From an uncultured Eubacteriales bacterium (GTDB lineage Bacteria > Bacillota > Clostridia > TANB77 > CAG-508): a stretch of DNA of 36,087 nucleotides. Each line of letters opens with the position of its first letter. Position 1 is the first letter of the stretch. The DNA lies in NCBI GenBank assembly GCA_949287075.1, contig CASEEU010000068.1, positions 1 through 36,087 on the forward strand, read 5' to 3'. The notes under the pieces are model-generated. The model was not told where the DNA came from. It did no database searches and saw only the letters and a program-made list of their open reading frames with translations. Positions 32,281 to 36,087 of the stretch are shown here, piece after piece. A program made the position numbers and the translations under genes.

Positions 32281-33391
32281 CTTTTACCTTCCATGAAATT
32301 AATTTATTTGTTGGAGCATTATCGCTTGTTAAAAAAATATAACAACCTTTATAGTACATTTCATTCCTTGGTAACAATTCATCAATTATAGGAATTTCTG
32401 TAGTCTTCTTATATAAATTATATGGTGTTCTTTCTTTTTCTAATAATTCCTCTAAAACATTTTCATAATTATTAAAAGCACTAAATTCGATATTTTTTAT
32501 TGATATGCTATTATTATATACTTGTCTAAAATCATCATAAAGAAGTTTATTAACGATATTTTTTGTGATAAATTTTTCATCATTCGATATAAATTTTAAT
32601 TGTTGGATTTCCCTTAAGTTACTATGTTTAATAATTTCTTTAACTCTACTTTGTGCTTTTGTAGAAAATTCCTCAATATCTATATTATATTTATTATCTG
32701 TCAATTCTGTTGCTATAGTAACAATAATATTATTAATATCATTAGTTGATAGTTTAGTGTTTCTTTTATGTGATAAGTTGTCGTCTATTATTGCATTTAT
32801 TTGATTAAGAAACGTCATAAAACATTTATCTTTTAATTCATCATATATTTTAATGTGTGCAGTAAAATTATTTTTATAAATAATTGAAGTTTCCTTCAGT
32901 AGACTTTCAATATCTTTTTCTTCTATACTTAAGGAAGCAATAATCTTTTTTATAGAAACTTTTATATCATCTTGTTGAAGTTTACCATTAAAATAAAACT
33001 TATTATAAACTTGTTTTAGTATCTTGGTGTCTCTACATCCAGCAGACCCTTCAACTTCTTTTATAAAGTCAGTTATAAAATTATCATCAAATGAAACTGT
33101 TGGCATTTTTTCACAATATAATTTATAAACACAGTTTAAGACATCAGTCTTTAACCAGTTACCAAAAATTTTATAACATGTTCCTTTATCAACATTTCCA
33201 GTTTTAACTTGAATTAATATAGAAGAATTATTTATTGCAAATAGAGAATTATCTGTAAGATTTTCTTCAATATCATCAGCTCCTTCAAAAGTTAAATAAT
33301 CATAATGATTTAGTTCTTTTATTAAGCAATAAATATATCTATATCTTTGATATAAAAAACCATATTGTGGAGTTATCCCTAAACTATCCAT
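32273..33391 (-). CDS. ABC-three-component effector, DUF4297/Cap4-like nuclease
   Basis: A 372-residue protein. Residues 8-75 carry the DUF4297-type nuclease start: YGFLYQRYRYIYCLIKEL, then FEGADDIEE (E36, D40, E42), then ILIQVKTG with Q61-x-K63. This is the PD-(D/E)XK pattern of Cap4-type nucleases that cut double-stranded DNA in abortive-infection systems. The C-terminal 200 residues are helical and would be the domain that docks to the ABC partners (SAFNNYENVLEELLEKERTP). It is first in the three-gene operon behind the promoter at 33408-33435, with a GAGGTAG ribosome binding site. Confidence 0.78.
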   Translation of the reverse strand: MDSLGITPQYGFLYQRYRYIYCLIKELNHYDYLTFEGADDIEENLTDNSLFAINNSSILIQVKTGNVDKGTCYKIFGNWLKTDVLNCVYKLYCEKMPTVSFDDNFITDFIKEVEGSAGCRDTKILKQVYNKFYFNGKLQQDDIKVSIKKIIASLSIEEKDIESLLKETSIIYKNNFTAHIKIYDELKDKCFMTFLNQINAIIDDNLSHKRNTKLSTNDINNIIVTIATELTDNKYNIDIEEFSTKAQSRVKEIIKHSNLREIQQLKFISNDEKFITKNIVNKLLYDDFRQVYNNSISIKNIEFSAFNNYENVLEELLEKERTPYNLYKKTTEIPIIDELLPRNEMYYKGCYIFLTSDNAPTNKLISWKVKDD

Positions 33392-33407
33392 TTTCTACCT
33401 CATTTTT

Positions 33408-33435
33408 ATTATAATATATTTATAAAAAAATTCAA
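33408..33435 (-). promoter_or_regulatory. promoter of the ABC-three-component operon
   Basis: TTGAAT (33430-33435) and TATAAT (33408-33413) are 16 bases apart on the - strand, 17 bases before the start codon. Confidence 0.65.
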
Positions 33436-33452
33436 CATAAATTAGATATTTT

Positions 33453-33698
33453 TCACATCTCCATATCTTCTTCTTTTTTGCGTTTTCTTTCTTTACGTTC
33501 TGCAAGTAATTGCATAAGCAAATCATCATACTCTTCATCGGTCATTCTTGAAATTAAATCTTCTTTTCTGCTTTCAATGTCTTCCTTCCTTTTTTGGTCA
33601 TCTAAATACATTTGCACTTCTTTAATCTTTTCATTAAGCTTTTCAGTTGTGTTTCTTATATATTCACTATCAACTGAGTTATAAACAGTTATTGTAGT
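33453..33698 (-). pseudogene. tyrosine integrase, C-terminal stub
   Basis: The frame ending in TGA at 33453-33455 encodes about 81 residues that match the C-terminus of the element B integrase: TTITVYNSVDSEYIRNTTEK, then KLNEKIK, and later SRMTDEEYDDLL and ERKERKR. It begins at the nucleophile Tyr region and stops abruptly at 33698/33699, where the serine-recombinase end begins. The rest of the gene is missing from the window. It is the remains of the element C integrase, cut by insertion or recombination. Confidence 0.88.
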
Positions 33699-33707
33699 AA
33701 ATACGAA

Positions 33708-35375
33708 CTATAGGCGGTCAAGTTTTTGTTTATTGCGTTTAAAATCTATGCCGTTTATATTGTCTATGAGTTTATAGTAAATATGAATTTTTCGAGGTTC
33801 TTTACTTCCTTTAATGAATTTATCTATTGTTATAAATTCTATTAGTTCTAATGCCATTTCTCGAGTTAAAACGGGTGTTTCTATATACTTTTTCACTCTT
33901 TGTATAAACTCATCAACATTTTTCTTATTTTGTTCTATTTTCTCTATGCTTTTATTTATTTGCGCAATCTCTTTTTCTAAAATTTCCTTTTCTTTTTGAT
34001 AATTGTTTAGTAGTGATATGCAAATATCTTCTGAGATTTTATTTAAAACTTTATCTTCATAGGTTGATTGAATTAGTTTATTAACATCATCAAGTCTTTT
34101 TACTTTATTTTGCAAATTTTTATTATCAATTGAAAACTTTTCTTTTTGCAAACTTTCTTGTCTTTGCAAAAATTCTTTTCTTGCTTTTTCTTCATTAAAG
34201 TTTATAAAGTTTGCCTTTGATTTTATATCTTGCAAAACAATATTTTCAATATCATCAATCTTTATCAAGTGACTTGTACATATTCTTGTCCCAAAAACTT
34301 TAAACCCACCACAATTATAATTTGCTTGTCGGTATATTCTAGGCCCATTTCTTGAATGTCTTGTATTATTCCAACCTATGTGCATTTTACTGCCACAATC
34401 TTCACAATACATTAGTCCTGAAAGTGGATGTACAATATCATTTGATTGAACTTTTCCTTGACTTACAGACCTTTCAATCTCTTTGACTTTATCCCAAAGT
34501 TCCTGTGAGATTATTGCCTCATGAGTATTGTAAATTATCACTTTTTCTTCATCTGGTCTTTTTATTTGCTTTCTATTTTTATAAGAAATATTTGTTGTTC
34601 GTAGTTGAACCAAATGCCCTAAGTATGTTGGATTGCGAAGTATTTGCTTTACAACATCACATGTCCAAAGATGATGACTAAATCTATATTCTGTAACCCC
34701 AAATTTTTGAGTTCTATAGTCTGATGGAATTGGTATATTCTCATCATTAAATTTCATTGCAATATGTTTTGGACTAATCCCGCTTGCTCGCATTTCAAAT
34801 ATTCTTCTTACATTACTTGCTGCAGGTTCATCTATTATTGGAAGTTTCTTTTCATCGGCTCCTTTTACATAACCATAAGGTGCATAGGTTGTTCTATATT
34901 TTCCAGCTTTTGCATTGGCTTCAATTACTGCTCGTATTTTTTTACTAGTATTAGCCGAATGCCATTCATTAAACACATTCATTATTGGCATCATATCCAT
35001 ACCTGTTGTATTTTTTGCAGTATCAACATTATCATTTAAGGCAATAAATCTAATGTTATACATTGGAAAAATGTAATCTGTATATTGTCCAACTTGAATA
35101 TAGTTTCTTCCAAACCTAGACAAATCTTTGCAAAGTATTGTGTTTATTTTTCCACACTTAGCATCTTCTAATAATCTTTGAACTCCAGGTCTATCAAATG
35201 TTGTTCCAGAATATCCATCATCAACATATATTTCTATCAAATTCCAACCTTGCTCTAACACATATTTTTCAAGTATAAGTTTTTGATTTTCTATTGATAG
35301 AGACTCCCCATTTCTTTCATCATCTCTTGATAATCTTGCATATATACCTACTTTGATTTCTTGTTTTGATTCCAT
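33708..35375 (-). CDS. large serine recombinase (TnpX/TndX type)
   Basis: Start taken at ATG 35373-35375 because AAGGAGGAATA precedes it; the frame opens eight codons earlier without a ribosome binding site. The 555-residue protein has the resolvase catalytic domain first (VGIYARLSRDDERNGES with the nucleophile Ser in LSRDD; LCKDLSRFGRNYIQVGQYTD), then the recombinase domain (PYGYVKGADEKKLP), a zinc ribbon (GLMYCEDCGSKMH, with further Cys in NYNCGGFKVFGTRICTSH) and a coiled coil. Such enzymes integrate and excise Tn4451- and Tn5397-like elements without needing homology. Its stop codon lies ten bases from the integrase junction, as expected for a recombinase at its element's end. Confidence 0.93.
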   Translation of the reverse strand: MESKQEIKVGIYARLSRDDERNGESLSIENQKLILEKYVLEQGWNLIEIYVDDGYSGTTFDRPGVQRLLEDAKCGKINTILCKDLSRFGRNYIQVGQYTDYIFPMYNIRFIALNDNVDTAKNTTGMDMMPIMNVFNEWHSANTSKKIRAVIEANAKAGKYRTTYAPYGYVKGADEKKLPIIDEPAASNVRRIFEMRASGISPKHIAMKFNDENIPIPSDYRTQKFGVTEYRFSHHLWTCDVVKQILRNPTYLGHLVQLRTTNISYKNRKQIKRPDEEKVIIYNTHEAIISQELWDKVKEIERSVSQGKVQSNDIVHPLSGLMYCEDCGSKMHIGWNNTRHSRNGPRIYRQANYNCGGFKVFGTRICTSHLIKIDDIENIVLQDIKSKANFINFNEEKARKEFLQRQESLQKEKFSIDNKNLQNKVKRLDDVNKLIQSTYEDKVLNKISEDICISLLNNYQKEKEILEKEIAQINKSIEKIEQNKKNVDEFIQRVKKYIETPVLTREMALELIEFITIDKFIKGSKEPRKIHIYYKLIDNINGIDFKRNKQKLDRL

Positions 35376-35397
35376 TATTCCTCCTTTTAGAGAAACC

Positions 35398-35459
35398 AAA
35401 ACACTGAAAGTAAATACATTTTTATTATAACATAAAAAATGCTAAACTGACAGTGTTTT
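35398..35459 (-). promoter_or_regulatory. serine recombinase promoter with flanking dyad
   Basis: TATGTTATAAT on the - strand at 35424-35434 is an extended -10. It lies inside a dyad with nine-base arms, AAAACACTG (35398-35406) and CAGTGTTTT (35451-35459), likely an operator for autoregulation. Confidence 0.6.
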
Positions 35460-35469
35460 TAGAAATCTC

Positions 35470-35664
35470 TTATAACATTTCCTGATATGCTTGCTTCTGG
35501 GCAAGATTAATTATAATTTCATTCAAATTTTTACTTCCAACAAAGTGACTGATTACTATATATTTTTTATCTTTAATAACATATTCTTGTTTGCGTGTTG
35601 GAAAGTTTAAAAATTCTTGTTTTAAGTTTTGTAATTGTTTTTTCATTCATTACCCTCATCATAA
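35470..35664 (-). CDS. small TnpW-like transposon protein
   Basis: A 64-residue frame starting at ATG 35662-35664, six bases after GGAG (ATG codons also at 35659 and 35650). After KKQLQNLKQEFLNFPTRKQE it reads YVIKDKKYIVISHFVGSKNL, then NEIIINLAQKQ. The Y-x-V-x-x-H-F segment followed by a helix resembles TnpW-type proteins encoded beside TnpX recombinases in Clostridium transposons. Role unknown; perhaps a directionality or accessory factor. It is the first gene upstream of the recombinase and probably co-regulated with it. Confidence 0.6.
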
Positions 35665-35740
35665 AAAACTCCTTTCTATTAAATTTTGTCATAGTTCTTT
35701 TACGCATCGAGCGAAAGACTTTAGGCAATATATTAGGGAA

Positions 35741-35786
35741 TCCCAAAAAGTATTACTCGCTAAACTTTTTGGGAAGCGGAAAAGCC
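35741..35786. repeat. CCCAAAAA hairpin, inverted copy
   Basis: TCCCAAAAAGT and ACTTTTTGGGA pair around a 12-base loop, followed by GGAAAAGCC (35778-35786). The reverse complement of this segment resembles GGCTTTTCC plus CCCCAAAAA at 36051-36068 and the hairpin at 16025-16069. Confidence 0.65.
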
Positions 35787-35840
35787 AACAGTAAAATGAA
35801 CAAATTTTATTTAAAAAATAAGATTTCAAATCCAAAGGTT

Positions 35841-35995
35841 GTGCTTTGACGAAGTGTTAGGTATCCTAACAGCTTTTAAAAAATGACGAGAAAACAAAAA
35901 ATTGCTTGATTCTACAAAAGTCCTTTATTTTATGGATATTTGTAGTTATCAAAAGCAATTTGTTTCTCGCTTATCCTGTTTTCGCGTCAAAGCAC
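35841..35995 (+). other. candidate oriT with strong secondary structure
   Basis: TATCCTG|T at 35972-35979 matches the MOBP nick consensus, in the context TTCTCGCTTATCCTGT, almost the same as at 15937-15953. Outer arms GTGCTTTGACG (35841-35851) and CGTCAAAGCAC (35985-35995) pair perfectly. Inside are TGTTAGG/CCTAACA (35855-35871) and a long hairpin, CGAGAAA... at 35887 pairing with ...TTTCTCG at 35969, which contains CTACAAA/TTTGTAG. Confidence 0.68.
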
Positions 35996-36087
35996 TCACT
36001 TTTGCTCAAAATTGCAAATAATATTTGCAATTTGTATCGCCTTTTCGTTCGGCTTTTCCTTTCCCCAAAAACTCTAGCAAGCAAGAG

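Larger units (their letters stand above)
35665..36087. other. structured intergenic region at window end
   Basis: No gene. It holds an inverted copy of the CCCAAAAA hairpin (35741-35786), the candidate oriT fold (35841-35995), an 11-bp hairpin AAATTGCAAAT/ATTTGCAATTT (36009-36033), and the start of another CCCAAAAA copy at 36051-36087. By analogy with 15702-16090, a relaxase gene should end just beyond the window. Confidence 0.6.

Noticed and set aside
1..36087. Complete conjugation apparatus
   Set aside because: No VirB4, coupling protein, VirD4 or other type IV secretion gene is seen. The elements look mobilizable and not self-transmissible on this evidence, though flanks are not visible.

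Overview
The window is very AT-rich DNA from a low-GC Gram-positive (Bacillota) host. Ribosome binding sites are AGGAGG-like, promoters are Bacillota-type, and a tRNA-Thr(GGU) fragment ending in TCCA recurs. TGA is used as a stop (for example at 18840), so this is not the Mycoplasma code. I cannot name the genus. Almost every gene belongs to a mobile element or a defence system, and no housekeeping gene is present.

I read the window as parts of three related integrative mobilizable elements laid head to tail at a tRNA-Thr gene. Two copies of the 3' half of tRNA-Thr(GGU), both on the + strand at 12925-12969 and 29885-29929, mark the junctions. Element A (window start to 12969) holds a MobP-type relaxase cut by the window edge, an accessory gene, a sigma-like factor, an HTH regulator, a LexA-like SOS repressor with a zinc-ribbon protein, a five-gene type III restriction-modification operon (SNF2 helicase, deoxyribosyltransferase-like protein, Mod, unknown, Res) and a divergent SLOG/Xre pair. 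Element B (12970-29929, about 17 kb) is complete: integrase arm sites, a small membrane protein, a tyrosine integrase broken by one in-frame TAA, an excisionase-like protein, a candidate oriT, relaxase and accessory gene, and a 1.3 kb repeat-rich region. Its cargo is an AlwI-family type IIS restriction system with an HTH-fused double methyltransferase, a HARE/HrgA-like protein, a broken coiled-coil membrane protein, a DUF4365-type nuclease fused to an SF1 helicase, a second SLOG/Xre pair and a CYTH-fold protein. Element C (29930 onward) starts with the same arm sites, then an ABC-three-component defence system (nuclease, middle component, ATPase). Next comes the C-terminal stub of a tyrosine integrase, abutting a large serine recombinase, a TnpW-like small protein and a second candidate oriT.

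The elements share a mobilization core (relaxase, accessory protein, oriT with a YATCCTG|Y nick consensus, iterated repeats) and a SLOG/Xre pair near the right end, while cargo and recombinase are exchanged. Most cargo genes are on the - strand behind their own extended -10 promoter (TATGTTATAAT). Both tyrosine integrases visible here are broken, so B and C may be unable to leave through their own integrase, although the oriT and serine recombinase modules look intact. Candidate novelties are the five-gene type III operon, the paired SLOG/Xre modules with different operators, the repeat arrays near the mob modules, and the DUF4365-helicase and CYTH genes.
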